From an uncultured Eubacteriales bacterium (GTDB taxonomy: Bacteria; Bacillota; Clostridia; Oscillospirales; CAG-272), in assembly GCA_934378145.1 (NCBI GenBank), contig CAKXXW010000007.1, forward strand, positions 17,643-81,642: a stretch of 64,000 nucleotides of DNA, written 5' to 3'. Positions 11,001-20,085 of this stretch are shown piece by piece. The position numbers and the translations under genes were made by a program. The notes under the pieces were generated by a model. The model did no database searches and was not told where the DNA came from. It saw only the letters and a program-made list of their open reading frames with translations. Numbering within the stretch: the stretch's first letter is position 1; each line of letters begins with the position of its first letter.

Positions 11001-12013
11001 TCGATGAGCGAGTCAACGGCTTCCTGAAGCATACGCTTCTCGTTGCGGATAACTATCTCGGGAGTCCTTATTTCAAGGAGCTTCTTGAGTCGGTTGTTTC
11101 TGCTTATGATGCGGCGGTAAAGCTCATTTATGTCGGAAGACGCGAATCTTCCGCCGTCGAGCTGTACCATCGGGCGGATATCGGGCGGGATGACCGGTAC
11201 ATTTTCAAGTATCATCCAGTCGAGGTGGTTGCCCGACTTTCTGAAAGCCTCGAAGACCTCGAGCCTCTTGATATACCTGATCTTCTTCTGACCCGTCGCG
11301 GCAAGAAGTCCCTGCTTGAGTTCGGTGACGGTTCTCGCGACACCCGCGCGGCAGAGGTTTTCAAGCTCTTCGCTCTCCTCGGTCGAAAGGGTCTCGCCGG
11401 CAGCCTCCTTCTCCTTCTTGAGCTTTTCAAGCTCGAAGCGGCGGGCAGCCTCGGCATCGGTCAGACCGACCTCTTTGAGCAGCTCCTCGATAGCCTCGGC
11501 GCCCATTCCGGCGCGGAAGCCGTTGCCGTACATCTCGCGCGCCTCGGTGTACTGCTTCTCGGAGAGGACCATGCCCTTCTCAAGAGGCGTGTTGCCGGGA
11601 TCGAGGACGACATTTTCGGCAAAGTAGAGTACCTGCTCGAGCTGCTTCGGCGACATATCAAGTACGAGAGCCATTCTCGAGGGGATAGCCTTGAAGTACC
11701 AGATATGCGACACCGGAGTCGCAAGCTCTATGTGACCCATTCTCTCGCGGCGCACCTTCTTCGTGGTCACATCGACGCCGCACTTCTCGCACTTTATGAC
11801 TTCCTTGCTGTGCGAGTTCTTATACTTTCCGCAGGCGCAGGCTCCGTCCTTCATAGGCCCGAAGATCCTTTCGCAGAAAAGACCTCCGATCTCGGGCTTG
11901 AGCGTGCGGTAGTTTATGGTCTCGGGCTTCGTTACCTCGCCGTAAGACCAGTTCTTGATCATATCGGGAGAAGCAAGACCTATTTTTATCGAAGCAAACT
12001 CATGATTTCCCAT
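8087..12013 (-). CDS. rpoC: RNA polymerase beta' subunit
   Basis: A 1308-residue catalytic subunit of RNA polymerase. The N-terminal zinc ligands appear in CACGKYKN and CEKCGVDV. The absolutely conserved active-site motif NADFDGDQM spans residues 490-498 with Mg-binding Asp 492, 494 and 496. The second zinc site is in the C-terminal third ([13 protein letters not shown]), followed by the trigger-loop region [15 protein letters not shown]. It is about 100 residues longer than Bacillus beta'. Much of the excess is a charged insert (residues ~185-235) after the [11 protein letters not shown] segment. AAGGAGG lies 10 nt upstream of the ATG. It follows rpoB by 15 bp in one transcription unit. Confidence 0.98.
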   Translation of the reverse strand: MGNHEFASIKIGLASPDMIKNWSYGEVTKPETINYRTLKPEIGGLFCERIFGPMKDGACACGKYKNSHSKEVIKCEKCGVDVTTKKVRRERMGHIELATPVSHIWYFKAIPSRMALVLDMSPKQLEQVLYFAENVVLDPGNTPLEKGMVLSEKQYTEAREMYGNGFRAGMGAEAIEELLKEVGLTDAEAARRFELEKLKKEKEAAGETLSTEESEELENLCRAGVARTVTELKQGLLAATGQKKIRYIKRLEVFEAFRKSGNHLDWMILENVPVIPPDIRPMVQLDGGRFASSDINELYRRIISRNNRLKKLLEIRTPEIVIRNEKRMLQEAVDSLIDNGRRGKPVTGPSNRPLKSLSEMLRGKQGRFRQNLLGKRVDYSGRSVIVVGPSLKIYQCGLPKEMALELFKPFVVKRLVEMQKATNVKDAQKKIEKAYENPPVWDALENVIKEHPVLLNRAPTLHRLSIQAFEPVLVEGRAIKLHPLVCTAFNADFDGDQMPVHVPLSSEAQAEARFLMLSANNLLKPVDGNAVTVPTQDMILGSYYLTIVKPEEPGTGRVFRDFDEAVMAYEEHQIGLHAPIAVRYTKKIGGVEKTELIGVETGENGEKRVMTGPNAVTLGRLIYNKPLPQDLGFVDRTKPGNEFALEVAFVVTKKELSQIVDKCAKHYDTAQTAEILDSIKEMGYKYSTKAAISISVYDMTIPDEKKDIIAESEKKVGKVIKHFNRGELSETERYNSVIKIWEQTTKDVTTALLNRFDRYNPIKIMSDSGARGSVKQMYQLAGMRGLMFATNGKTLEIPIKSNFREGLNILEYFMGAKGSRKSLSDTALRTADSGYLTRRLVDVSQDVIVREEKCDTKKGAWVNAIFDRNETSAFDLSSPEKLAGNYSAFDVKDPKTGEIIVGALTLITSGMEKQLRESGLTEIELAPKALESLEDRIRGRYTMGPIVNPKTGEVIAEDDTRINDEIIAKIVEAGIGKVYIRSVIQCHAKHGICAHCYGDDLAFARPVSIGEAVGIIAAQSIGEPGTQLTMRTFHSGGVAGSDITQGLPRVEELFEARSPKKAAVMSEVSGLAYIAPTEFGAYEVTINTDDGEIRKYQIPYGTRLAIADGDRVEKGQALTEGNKSPADIMRILGLDAVYEYLIKEVQKVYRSQDVRVNDKHIEIICRQMTRKMKVDFPGSTELLEGATVDLNEFEEQNEIVEERLAAGEKTDETGAELAVAEGSPVLLGITKAALQTESFLSAASFQETTKVLTEAAIKGKVDNLLGLKENVIIGKLIPAGTGMDRYKNITVVDTEGVGETPDSGAIAG

Positions 12014-12028
12014 CTCTGCATCTCCTCC

Positions 12029-15000
12029 TTACTCATTATCCGGATCTTCGGAAGAATAGTCATCGGGTTCGAATACCTCTTCCTCTTCGTAGCCGGTATC
12101 CTCTTCGTGACCGTTCTCATCCTCGATCAGGAACGATTTGCGTATTTCTTCTTCGTCGTACTCGCTTCTGCCGTAAATATCGTCGCCGTTTATATCGTGG
12201 CGGCCCGAATACTCGTGAGTATCGTCATCCTGGCAGAGAGTCGAGAGCTGTACTTCTTCGCCGTTCTTGTCAAGCACCTTGATGTCAAGGGCGAGCGACT
12301 GAAGCTCTTTCACAAGGACCTTGAAGGATTCGGGAACGCCCGGAGTCGGGATGTTCTGACCCTTGATTATCGCTTCATATGCCTTGCGGCGGCCGTTGAT
12401 ATCGTCCGACTTGACGGTGAGGATCTCCTGAAGCGTGTAGGCAGCGCCGTATGCTTCGAGCGCCCAGACCTCCATCTCTCCGAATCTCTGTCCGCCGAAC
12501 TGCGCCTTGCCTCCGAGAGGCTGCTGCGTTACGAGCGAGTACGGACCGTTCGAACGGGCATGGATCTTATCATCGACAAGGTGATGCAGCTTGAGGTAGT
12601 ACATGATACCGACGGTAACGGGGTTATCGAAGGCATCGCCGGTGCGTCCGTCATAGACGACCGTCTTACCGTCGACGATCTTCGTCTGCGTGTAATCGAC
12701 CGACTCGCAGAGCTTTTCCATCGTTGCCGAGAGCTTCGCGCAATCCTCTGCGCCGAGGTCATAGGCATGGGCGATCAAAGCCTTCGACGCTTCGACCTCT
12801 GCCTTGAAGGCATCAAGCTCAGCCTCGTCGGCAAAACGCTTCGCATCGATGAGATCGGCAAGGATCCCGGTCGCTTCGGTCGCCGCGCTTATGACAAGTG
12901 CGGACTTTTCTTTATCCTTGTTGGTCTCACCGAGGTACTTACGGAATGTCTCGAGCTTCTTCACGCTGTCCGAGACGGCGATGAAGGTCTTCGTTCCGTC
13001 CTCGTTCTCGACGACCTTGAGAACTTCTTTTCCGCGCACATCGTCGCCGGGACGGTAGTCGCGGTAGATGCCCGCCATCTTGAGGCATTCCGAGATGTCC
13101 TTCTCGGTCGCGCCGTCAAATACGGGGGTCATTACCTTCCAGCCGAGCTTTCTCGCGGCAAGTCCGAGGTGGACCTCAAGGACCTGACCGATATTCATTC
13201 GGGAAGGAACGCCCAGCGGGTTCAGGCATATGTCAAGCGGTGTGCCGTCGGGGAGGAATGGCATATCCTCGGGTGCGAGGATACGCGAAACAACGCCCTT
13301 GTTACCGTGGCGTCCCGCCATCTTGTCGCCGACAGAGATCTTACGCTTCTGAGCGATATAGACCTTGACGACCTTGTTTACATTTGCGGGAAGCTCGTCG
13401 TGCTGCTCGCGCGAAAATACGCGGACATCGACGACGATACCCGATTCGCCGTGAGGCAGACGCAGCGAGGTGTCGCGCACCTCTCTCGCCTTTTCACCGA
13501 AGATGGCGCGGAGAAGTCTCTCTTCAGCCGTCAGCTCGGTCTCGCCCTTCGGCGTGATCTTACCGACGAGGATGTCGCCGGCACGGACCTCGGTCCCCTT
13601 CTTTACGATACCCTCGGAATTGAGGTCTTTCAGCGCGTCGTCACCGACATTCGGGATCTCGCGCGTGATCTCCTCCGGCCCGAGCTTCGTATCTCTTGCC
13701 TCGTGGATATATTCCTCAACATGGAGAGAGGTATATACATCGTCGCGAACAAGTCTTTCGTTGAGAAGAACGGCGTCCTCGTAGTTATAACCTTCCCATG
13801 TCATGAAGCCGATGAGCGCGTTCTTTCCGAGCGCGACCTCACCGTTCGATGTCGCGGGGCCGTCGGCTATGACCTCGCCCTCCTCGACCGTGTCTCCGCG
13901 TGAGACTATCGGGCGCTGGTTGCAGCAGGTACCCTGGTTCGTTCTCTTGAACTTTATCAGCTCGTAGACATCCTTTTCGCCGTTGTCGCGGGCGACGACT
14001 ATGCGGTTCGCCTCGACGCTCTCAACGGTGCCGGAGTGCTTTGCAAGTATGACGACGCCCGAGTCGACCGCCGCCTTGTATTCCATACCCGTTCCGACGA
14101 TAGGCGATTCGGTGACCATAAGCGGCACCGCCTGTTTCTGCATGTTCGCTCCCATAAGAGCGCGCGAGTTGTCGTCGTTCTCAAGGAAGGGTATCATTGC
14201 CGTCGCGACCGAGACGACCATCTTCGGCGAGACATCCATATAGTCGACCTTCGACTGTTCGACCTCGATGATCTCCGCCTTGTCACGGACGGTGACGCGG
14301 GGACGGGTGAAGAATCCCTCGTCGTCGAGAGGCTCGTTCGCCTGCGCGATAACATAGTTATCCTCGACATCGGCGGTCATATAGCGCACCTCGTCGGTGA
14401 CGCGCGAGCGTCCGTCGGGGAGATGCTCGACGCGGCGGTAGGGTGCCTCGATGAAGCCGTAGTCGCTGATCCTTGCGTAGGTCGAAAGGTAAGAGATAAG
14501 ACCGATGTTAGGACCTTCGGGGGTCTCTATCGGGCACATTCTTCCGTAATGAGTATAGTGTACATCTCGGACATCGAAGGAGGCGCGGTCACGCGAGATT
14601 CCTCCGGGGCCGAGAGCCGAGAGCCTTCTCTTATGAGTCAGCTCGGAGAGCGGGTTCGCCTGATCCATGAACTGCGAGAGCTGCGAGGAGCCGAAGAACT
14701 CTCTTATCACGGTCGCCACGGGGCGGGTGTTGATGAGAGCCTGCGCCGTCAGTTTCTCGTTGTCCTGGGTCGTCATCTTCTCCTTGATGATCTTATCCAT
14801 ACGGGCAAAGCCTATCCTCATCTGGTTCTGGAGCTGTTCTCCGACCGAGCGGATGCGGCGGTTACCGAGGTGGTCTATATCATCATAGGTGCCTATCTCG
14901 TGAGTCAGGCAGAGGAGGTAGTTTATCGAAGCAAGTATATCGTCCTTCGTGATGTGCTGCGGGCAAAGCTCGGCTATGCGCTCGGCAGCCTCTTTCTTGA

Positions 15001-16249
15001 GTCCCTCGGTATCGTCGCCGTACTTTTCGGACAGCTCGCGAAGCACCGCAACGCGCGCCTTCTCGCGGACGCCGCAGTCCTTGAGGTCATATCCGAGGAT
15101 ATATTCGGGTTCGACGGTATTGTTCGAGAAGACCTTGACCCTGTCGCCGTTGTCAAGCTCAAGCACCACCTCGTTGATGGCAGCATGCTCGATGGCGAGC
15201 GCGGTCTCGTAGGTCAGCACACTTCCCGCCTCGGCGACAAGCTCGCCGGTGACGGGGCTGATCGCATCCTCGGCGAGTTTCCTGCCCGTGATCCTCTGTG
15301 CGAGGGCGACCTTCTTATTGAATTTATAGCGTCCGACGGGAGCTATATCGTATCTTCTCGGGTCGAAGAAGAAGTTATTGAGAAGCTGGAGCGCCGTATC
15401 CACGAGCGGAGGCTCGCCCGGACGCAGCTTCTTGTATATTTCCTTGAGTGATTCGATGCTGACCTTCGAACGGTTGCGCTCGGCAATGCCCTCGCACTCG
15501 TCCTTCTCGAAGGTAGCCTTCAGCATAGGCTCCTCGCCGAAGATAGAGTAGACATCCTCTCTTGATTCAATAAGGAAGTCATACTTCTCGGCGTCGGACT
15601 TGCCGACCTTGTCGTCCGCGACCTCACCGTTCTTCGGAACGATCCCGAGCGCACGGATGAACATTGTTATCGGCATCTTGCGGTTCTTGTCTATCCTTAC
15701 ATAGATGACACCGTTTATGTCGGTCTCGTATTCGAGCCACGCACCGCGGTAAGGAATGACCTGTGTCGCGTAGGTGCGCTTACCCGTCTTGTCGATCTCC
15801 GAGGAATAGTACATTCCCGGCGACCTTATGATCTGGGATACTATGACACGCTCGGCACCGTTTATGACGAAGGTACCGTTTTCGGTCATGAGCGGGAAAT
15901 CGGCAAGGTATACGAAGGATTCGGTGACCTCGCCCGTCTGCTTGTTCGTGAGTCGGACATTCACGCGGAGCGGAGCCGCGTAGTTGACATCGCGCTCCTT
16001 ACATTCCTCAACGGGATACTTCGGCTTGCTGTCAAGTGTGTAAGAAAGGAACTCGACCGACAGATTCCCCGAATAGTCGGTGATCGGCGACACATCGCGA
16101 AGCACCTGATTCAGTCCCTCGTCAAGGAACCACTTGAAGGACTTCGTCTGGATCTCTACGAGATTCGGAAGCTCGAGAGATGAGCGACGGGTACGCGAAA
16201 AGCTCATTCTTACATTTTTGCCGAGCCTTTGCTCTTGTACATTGACCAT
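12029..16249 (-). CDS. rpoB: RNA polymerase beta subunit
   Basis: A 1406-residue RNA polymerase subunit. The ATG at 16249 ([19 protein letters not shown]) is chosen, with GGAGTGA about 9 nt upstream; an in-frame TTG at 16270 would lie inside the leader. The rifampicin pocket reads [31 protein letters not shown]513, D516, H526 and S531 equivalents are the sensitive residues. The conserved [13 protein letters not shown] and [31 protein letters not shown] blocks are present. A block of roughly 120 residues between the [17 protein letters not shown] segment and VVYDGRTG replaces a linker usually of ~10-20 residues. The C-terminal tail is very acidic. Confidence 0.98.
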   Translation of the reverse strand: MVNVQEQRLGKNVRMSFSRTRRSSLELPNLVEIQTKSFKWFLDEGLNQVLRDVSPITDYSGNLSVEFLSYTLDSKPKYPVEECKERDVNYAAPLRVNVRLTNKQTGEVTESFVYLADFPLMTENGTFVINGAERVIVSQIIRSPGMYYSSEIDKTGKRTYATQVIPYRGAWLEYETDINGVIYVRIDKNRKMPITMFIRALGIVPKNGEVADDKVGKSDAEKYDFLIESREDVYSIFGEEPMLKATFEKDECEGIAERNRSKVSIESLKEIYKKLRPGEPPLVDTALQLLNNFFFDPRRYDIAPVGRYKFNKKVALAQRITGRKLAEDAISPVTGELVAEAGSVLTYETALAIEHAAINEVVLELDNGDRVKVFSNNTVEPEYILGYDLKDCGVREKARVAVLRELSEKYGDDTEGLKKEAAERIAELCPQHITKDDILASINYLLCLTHEIGTYDDIDHLGNRRIRSVGEQLQNQMRIGFARMDKIIKEKMTTQDNEKLTAQALINTRPVATVIREFFGSSQLSQFMDQANPLSELTHKRRLSALGPGGISRDRASFDVRDVHYTHYGRMCPIETPEGPNIGLISYLSTYARISDYGFIEAPYRRVEHLPDGRSRVTDEVRYMTADVEDNYVIAQANEPLDDEGFFTRPRVTVRDKAEIIEVEQSKVDYMDVSPKMVVSVATAMIPFLENDDNSRALMGANMQKQAVPLMVTESPIVGTGMEYKAAVDSGVVILAKHSGTVESVEANRIVVARDNGEKDVYELIKFKRTNQGTCCNQRPIVSRGDTVEEGEVIADGPATSNGEVALGKNALIGFMTWEGYNYEDAVLLNERLVRDDVYTSLHVEEYIHEARDTKLGPEEITREIPNVGDDALKDLNSEGIVKKGTEVRAGDILVGKITPKGETELTAEERLLRAIFGEKAREVRDTSLRLPHGESGIVVDVRVFSREQHDELPANVNKVVKVYIAQKRKISVGDKMAGRHGNKGVVSRILAPEDMPFLPDGTPLDICLNPLGVPSRMNIGQVLEVHLGLAARKLGWKVMTPVFDGATEKDISECLKMAGIYRDYRPGDDVRGKEVLKVVENEDGTKTFIAVSDSVKKLETFRKYLGETNKDKEKSALVISAATEATGILADLIDAKRFADEAELDAFKAEVEASKALIAHAYDLGAEDCAKLSATMEKLCESVDYTQTKIVDGKTVVYDGRTGDAFDNPVTVGIMYYLKLHHLVDDKIHARSNGPYSLVTQQPLGGKAQFGGQRFGEMEVWALEAYGAAYTLQEILTVKSDDINGRRKAYEAIIKGQNIPTPGVPESFKVLVKELQSLALDIKVLDKNGEEVQLSTLCQDDDTHEYSGRHDINGDDIYGRSEYDEEEIRKSFLIEDENGHEEDTGYEEEEVFEPDDYSSEDPDNE

Positions 16250-16527
16250 TAATTTTATCACTCCATTCAATGTAGTCGGTGCGGCGGGCAGCTCGCACCC
16301 CTTATGGTCGCTTGCAAATTTTTTGTAACTTTTAGGTAAATCTTTACGATTTCCACAAAATTACACCCGTGAAAAGGGCATATTTCGCATTATATTACAT
16401 CTTAAAATTTTAGCACACGAAAGGCGCTTTGTCAAGCAAATTCTTAAAAAAATTATTTATAATGCGATTTTTTTGAAATTTGCGAAGAAAAAAAGCCGAA
16501 GAGAGCGGAAAAAATTTCGTCTTCCTC
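16250..16527. other. rpoB leader and rpoB-rpsT divergent intergenic region
   Basis: No gene is visible. It carries the rpoB promoter at 16407-16435 and an rpoB leader of about 150 nt. I see no rplJL-type leader structure; rplJ and rplL, which often precede rpoB, are not next to it here. Confidence 0.7.
16407..16435 (-). promoter_or_regulatory. rpoBC promoter
   Basis: Minus strand: TTGACA (16430-16435), 17-nt spacer, TAAAAT (16407-16412). It reads towards rpoB and leaves a ~150-nt leader. Confidence 0.85.
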
Positions 16528-16556
16528 TTGCAATCCGGGGAAAAGTGTGGTATGAT
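16528..16556 (+). promoter_or_regulatory. rpsT promoter
   Basis: TTGCAA (16528-16533), 17-nt spacer, TATGAT (16551-16556), reading towards rpsT. Confidence 0.75.
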
Positions 16557-16643
16557 ATTTAACTGTATGGACGGACGACCGGCGCACCCTCTCAGGTGTC
16601 GGGCGTGATACAGACACAAGATCTTTCGGGGGAGGTGAAAATT

Positions 16644-16907
16644 TTGCCGAATATCAAATCCGCGAAAAAGCGCGTAAAGGTCATCAAAACAAAGACTCTT
16701 CGCAACAAGATGTTCCGTTCGGAGCTGAAGACTTCCGTAAAGAAGTTTGAGGCTGCCGTCGTTTCGGGTGACAAGGCGAAGGCTACCGAGACTTATACCG
16801 CAGCCGTAAAGAAACTCGATCAGGCTGCCGCTCACGGTATCATCCACAAGAACAATGCCGCTCACAAGAAGAGCCATCTCACAAAGAAGCTCAACGCAAT
16901 GCAGTGA
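16644..16907 (+). CDS. rpsT: 30S ribosomal protein S20
   Basis: An 87-residue Lys- and Ala-rich helical protein that binds 16S rRNA early in 30S assembly. A TTG start at 16644 is chosen: it gives the family N terminus (M)PNIKSAKKRVKV and lies 6 nt behind GGGGGAGGTG. The longer frame from 16596 would place 16 extra residues across that ribosome binding site. The C-terminal motif AAHGIIHKNNAAHKKSHLTKKL is diagnostic. TTG starts are common for rpsT and can limit its translation. It is monocistronic, with its own promoter and terminator, divergent from rpoB. Confidence 0.95.
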   Translation: MPNIKSAKKRVKVIKTKTLRNKMFRSELKTSVKKFEAAVVSGDKAKATETYTAAVKKLDQAAAHGIIHKNNAAHKKSHLTKKLNAMQ

Positions 16908-16950
16908 TCTGCGGAGCTTTTGCAGTCGACCCGCTGCATAAGCTTCAAAA

Positions 16951-16990
16951 AATAAAAGCCGTTTGCGGATCCCGCGAACGGCTTTTATTT
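16951..16990. terminator. Terminator after rpsT
   Basis: AATAAAAGCCGTTTGCG pairs with CGCGAACGGCTTTTATT around a short loop and is followed by TTT on the plus strand. The A-rich flank also makes it usable from the other strand. Confidence 0.85.
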
Positions 16991-17027
16991 TTGCCCGAAA
17001 AGAAAACGGCATTTTTTCCGAAACATA

Positions 17028-17056
17028 TTGCAAAAAAGAAAAAAGTGTGATAAACT
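17028..17056 (+). promoter_or_regulatory. Possible promoter for the 17.06-17.27 kb hairpin transcript
   Basis: TTGCAA (17028-17033), 17-nt spacer, TAAACT (17051-17056). The expected start point, about 17063, falls at the first bases of the long inverted repeat. The -10 is imperfect. Confidence 0.4.
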
Positions 17057-17060
17057 TATC

Positions 17061-17220
17061 TTGCCACACAATTGAATCAACAGTACACGGGATACCTCTC
17101 TTTTTTCATGGGAGTAGTATACTCTTTTTCTGTCATACAAAAAATGAATTTGGCAAAAACGCAAATTCCGTTTTCGTATGACAAGGAAGAGTATCCTTTT
17201 CTGTTGAAATTGTGTGGCAA
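17061..17220 (+). ncRNA. 160-bp imperfect palindromic element: candidate structured small RNA or MITE
   Basis: The ends are exact inverted repeats, TTGCCACACAATT (17061-17073) and AATTGTGTGGCAA (17208-17220), continued by AACAG/CTGTT and GATAC/GTATC. A second long arm pair follows inside: 17118-17152 against 17161-17193, pairing over about 33 bp with a few mismatches around a short loop. The left arm has ~26 extra bases (17095-17120) that can bulge out or form a small stem. A promoter-like sequence lies just upstream and a strong terminator just downstream (17243-17272), so a transcript of about 210 nt is plausible. One long hairpin with an asymmetric central bubble is also the architecture of 6S RNA, but I see no sequence proof. 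A non-autonomous transposable element is the alternative. Confidence 0.45.
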
Positions 17221-17242
17221 CAATAGGAGTTTGCATTTTTCG

Positions 17243-17272
17243 GTGTGGCTCCTGTTGGAGTCACACTTTTTT
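17243..17272 (+). terminator. Intrinsic terminator downstream of the palindromic element
   Basis: GTGTGGCTCC pairs with GGAGTCACAC (one G-U) around TGTT, followed by TTTTTTATTTTT. No protein gene precedes it on this strand after the rpsT terminator, so it implies a separate transcript. Confidence 0.8.
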
Positions 17273-17464
17273 ATTTTTCAACAAAGGAGAAGAAAAGAGG
17301 TAGCACAAAATGATTTATGTATAAAAATAATCATCGGACTTCTTATTGTATATTCATCTAAGAAATACCGGCGGCAAGAAAAGCCCCGCCCGACGATAGA
17401 GCAGAAGACTATATGCAAGAGAGAAAAAGTGTGGCAATACAATATTTTATGGAGAGAATAAATT
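17273..17464. other. AT-rich gap before the zinc-ribbon membrane protein gene
   Basis: No convincing gene. A third copy of GTGTGGCAA, the end sequence of the palindromic element, occurs at 17429-17437. GGAGAG at 17451-17456 is the ribosome binding site of the next gene. Confidence 0.5.
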
Positions 17465-18301
17465 ATGAAAGAGACAGATCTCAAGGTTTCATATGCAATT
17501 TCAAGCTACACCATATTTTACACAGCAATATGTGCAATACTGACTTTAGCAGGATTTATCGTCAGCACCTTAATGTATGCAAACAGTAACATATTATTGC
17601 TTCTTAGCTTTTTTTCCATGATTGTAACCATATCTCTCACCATTACTCTAGGGACATGCCCCGCTCGAATAATACCGACTATTGTCGCTTGTCTTTTCTC
17701 TAGTATAACTTTCTTTGCCAATTTAGAATATTTGTCATTCAACCCCGCCGTTTGGGCGTTGCTTATTGTGCCTTGCCTTCAAATTGTATGCATTGTATTG
17801 CTCGCATCAGATGATATTATCTCAGTTACCGATAAGAGAGTGATACAAACCTGCTTCTTCGGCCACATTGAAAAAAGTATAAGTAACAGTGAAATCAATT
17901 ATATCGAAATCGGATTATTCAATACGATAAAAGTCCGAACATCATCAGGGGGACTTTTTCTTGTTAATGTTGCCGAATTACATGCAATTTTGGAAACGAT
18001 AAAAGACAGGCGTTATTTGCAAACAGAGCCATTGAATACGGACCGTGAAGAGGTTCAAAAGCCAAAAAATAATGCCACTGAACATTCTGAAACATTGACG
18101 ATATCCAAAGATAAAAATCCTTTAGATCACGAATTGGATGAAAAAGTAAAATACGACAAAGCGAAATATACACAGACAGAAGATTTCGTTATTGTCCAAT
18201 GTCCTCATTGCGGTGAAAAACTTACATACAGCAAGAAAGTATTTCAGACCGAGTCACCACTCCATTGCCCATTTTGCCAAAAAGAATTCAAGCTTCAATA
18301 A
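17465..18301 (+). CDS. Membrane protein with PH-like segment and C-terminal zinc ribbon, unknown function
   Basis: A 278-residue protein I do not recognise as a named family. Residues ~10-115 hold about four hydrophobic helices. Residues ~120-185 (SVTDKRVIQTCFFGHIEKSISNSEINYIEIGLFNTIKVRTSSG) look like a bacterial PH-type beta domain. A polar linker follows, and residues ~245-275 form a zinc ribbon with CPHC and CPFC pairs. The start has GGAGAG 8 nt upstream. Codon use is clearly AT-rich (TTA, ATA, AAA), unlike every neighbour, and the adjacent palindromic element is AT-rich too. This suggests recent acquisition (inference). Some PH-plus-zinc-ribbon membrane proteins are of unknown role, so no function is proposed. 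Confidence 0.75.
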   Translation: MKETDLKVSYAISSYTIFYTAICAILTLAGFIVSTLMYANSNILLLLSFFSMIVTISLTITLGTCPARIIPTIVACLFSSITFFANLEYLSFNPAVWALLIVPCLQIVCIVLLASDDIISVTDKRVIQTCFFGHIEKSISNSEINYIEIGLFNTIKVRTSSGGLFLVNVAELHAILETIKDRRYLQTEPLNTDREEVQKPKNNATEHSETLTISKDKNPLDHELDEKVKYDKAKYTQTEDFVIVQCPHCGEKLTYSKKVFQTESPLHCPFCQKEFKLQ

Positions 18302-18335
18302 AGTCAGCCGACCCGAATGGGTCGGCTACTTTATT
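18302..18335. terminator. Bidirectional terminator between the zinc-ribbon gene and asd
   Basis: AGCCGACCC (18306-18314) pairs with GGGTCGGCT (18319-18327) around GAAT. AATAAAGT and ACTTTATTT flanks give a U-rich end in both directions. Confidence 0.85.
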
Positions 18336-19406
18336 TCAGTCAAGATACCCGAGCCTGTAAAGCAGCTCAGCGTTGAGAAGTGCGCCGCCGGCGGCTCCGC
18401 GGAGAGTGTTGTGCGAAAGTCCGATAAACTTTATTCCCTTCTCTCCGTCCTTTTTGAGCCTCCCCGCCGAGATCCCCATCCCGCGGTATAGCCCGCGGTC
18501 AAGGACGCACTGCGGGCGATCCTCTTCATTATAATATGTAATGAAATGCTCGGGCGCGCTCGGCAGGGAAAGCTCCTGCGGCAGTCCGCGAAGGCTCTCC
18601 CATAAACCCTTGACAAGATCAAGGTCGGGCGCCGCGCCCGAAAAGGTAACGAACACCGACGCCGTGTGACCGTCGCTGACCGGGACCCGAATACACCTTG
18701 CCGAGATGTCCGGCGCAGATGCGGGAACGATTTGTCCTCCTTCGACCTTCCCGAGGATCTTGAGCGGCTCGCGCTCGCTCTTCTCCTCTTCTCCGGCGAT
18801 GAAGGGAATGACATTGCCCCGCATCTCGCGCCAATCCTCAAGGGTCCGCCCCGCGCCCGAGACCGCCTGAAGGGTCGTCACGAAGACCTTCTCTATTCCG
18901 TACCCGATAAGGGGATAAAGCATCGGCAGATAGCTCTGCACCGAGCAGTTGGGCTTCACCGCGATGAAGCCGCGGCGGGTGCCGAGCCTTTTTTTCTGAG
19001 CTTCTATCACACAAAAATGTCCGGCGTTGATCTCCGGAATGACCATAGGCACATCGGGCGTCCCGCGGTTCGCGCTGTTGTTTGAGATGACCGGAAGCTC
19101 GGCGCGCGCGTATGACTCCTCGAGCGCGAGAGTCTCCTCCCGGGGAAGATTCGTCGCGCAGAAGACAACGGAGCAAAGCTCCGCCATTTTCCGCGTGTCG
19201 GCGGCGTCGATGACCCTCATATCACCGAAAATGCCGGCATCTCCCCTGCCTCCGAGAGCCTCGCGGTAGGTCTTCCCCGCGCTCCTCGGCGAGGCTGCAA
19301 GCGCCGCGACCTCGAAATACGGATGATCGGCAAGCAGCGACAGAAAGCGCCTCCCGACCGTACCGGTCGCGCCGATGACACCGACCCTGATCTTTTCCTT
19401 TTCCAT
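18336..19406 (-). CDS. asd: Aspartate-semialdehyde dehydrogenase
   Basis: A 356-residue NADPH enzyme that reduces aspartyl phosphate to aspartate semialdehyde, the branch point to lysine, diaminopimelate, threonine and methionine. Residues 8-16 carry the nucleotide loop (GVIGATGTVG). The catalytic cysteine is C154 in VKPNCSVQ, and RVPVSDGH contains the catalytic His. The NCSVQ context and overall length fit the archaeal/fungal-type Asd class rather than the shorter E. coli class, as seen in various Firmicutes. AAGGAGG lies 5 nt before the ATG. The gene stands alone: repeat locus A separates it from the co-directional gene upstream, and no promoter is obvious in that gap. Confidence 0.93.
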   Translation of the reverse strand: MEKEKIRVGVIGATGTVGRRFLSLLADHPYFEVAALAASPRSAGKTYREALGGRGDAGIFGDMRVIDAADTRKMAELCSVVFCATNLPREETLALEESYARAELPVISNNSANRGTPDVPMVIPEINAGHFCVIEAQKKRLGTRRGFIAVKPNCSVQSYLPMLYPLIGYGIEKVFVTTLQAVSGAGRTLEDWREMRGNVIPFIAGEEEKSEREPLKILGKVEGGQIVPASAPDISARCIRVPVSDGHTASVFVTFSGAAPDLDLVKGLWESLRGLPQELSLPSAPEHFITYYNEEDRPQCVLDRGLYRGMGISAGRLKKDGEKGIKFIGLSHNTLRGAAGGALLNAELLYRLGYLD

Positions 19407-19503
19407 AATGTCCTCCTTCCGGGGAGCGAAGTCCCCTCGGAAGCATCATATTCCGGAAACAGAAAAAGGTTCCTGCGGAGACGGGAGATGCGACGAAGGA
19501 CGC

Positions 19504-19529
19504 GGGGGCTTTCTTGAAAGAAAGCCCCC
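19504..19529. repeat. Flanking hairpin of locus A, left
   Basis: GGGGGCTTTCTT pairs exactly with AAGAAAGCCCCC around two bases. The CTTTCTT/AAGAAAG core recurs in the other three flanking hairpins while the outer bases change on both sides together. Confidence 0.8.
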
Positions 19530-19571
19530 TGCACCCCAAAGAACTTGTTGGAAGGTTATGGAAGTAACGCT

Positions 19572-19712
19572 TTGTCTCGGGGCATTTTGCCTACGGCAAA
19601 ACTATGGTGGATTTTTGCCGAGGACTCAAGGGTATGCAAGCATCCCCTTCTCGCCCTCGGGCAAAATCCACCGAAATTTTCCCCCGCGGGGGAAAATTCT
19701 GTCCCGAGACAA
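19572..19712 (+). repeat. Cloverleaf repeat unit A1
   Basis: 141 bp. Closing stem TTGTCTCGGG/CCCGAGACAA. Hairpin 1: TTTTGCC-TAC-GGCAAAA (19585-19601). Hairpin 2: GGTGGATTTTTGCC against GGGCAAAATCCACC (19606-19672), with an inner GGG-ATGC/GCATCCC tip. Hairpin 3: a 24-bp perfect palindrome of AATTTTCCCCC and its complement around GC (19675-19698). Confidence 0.85.
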
Positions 19713-19871
19713 GAGGTTAAACCGTTTGACCTTAAGGTGAAGCTCACTTACAGGACGAACGCACGGTTAAACCGATGCCCCCTAAAAGTGAAGACCTCGC
19801 TCTAACGATGCCTTTTTGAAGGCATTGCCACGGGTAAGGTCTTCACTTTTAGCTTAAGCGCTTTTATCTCT

Positions 19872-20015
19872 TTTCTCGCGACAGAATTTCACCCCGCGGG
19901 GTGAAATTCCGGTGGTTTTTTGGGAAAGGTCTGAAGAAAGGCTGCTTGCAGACTTTTGAAGACCTTTCCCAAAAAGACACCTTAGTTTTGCCGTAGGCAA
20001 AATGCCGCGAGACAA
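19872..20015 (-). repeat. Cloverleaf repeat unit A2 (reverse orientation)
   Basis: 144 bp, inverted relative to A1. Closing stem TCTCGCG/CGCGAGA with one mismatch beyond it. Hairpin 1 TTTTGCC/GGCAAAA is identical to that of A1. Hairpin 2 is longer, extended by GGGAAAGGTCT/AGACCTTTCCC. Hairpin 3 is a 26-bp perfect palindrome (GAATTTCACCCCG and complement), different in sequence from A1 but equally paired. Confidence 0.85.
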
Positions 20016-20059
20016 GTCTTTACTCCTATAATTCGCCGGCAAGTTCTTTGAGGGGTGTG

Positions 20060-20085
20060 GGGAACTTTCTTCCAAGAAAGTTCCC
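20060..20085. repeat. Flanking hairpin of locus A, right
   Basis: GGGAACTTTCTT pairs exactly with AAGAAAGTTCCC around CC. Same core as the left hairpin, with GGGAA/TTCCC replacing GGGGG/CCCCC. Confidence 0.8.

Noticed and set aside
14660..14740. Rifampicin-resistance change in RpoB (Ala at the N518 position)
   Set aside because: The main resistance positions (Q513, D516, H526, S531) are wild type and Ala/Thr at 518 is, as far as I recall, common natural variation in Firmicutes.
17072..17461. A 129-codon frame across the palindromic element
   Set aside because: It runs through both arms of the hairpin and the terminator and has no ribosome binding site.
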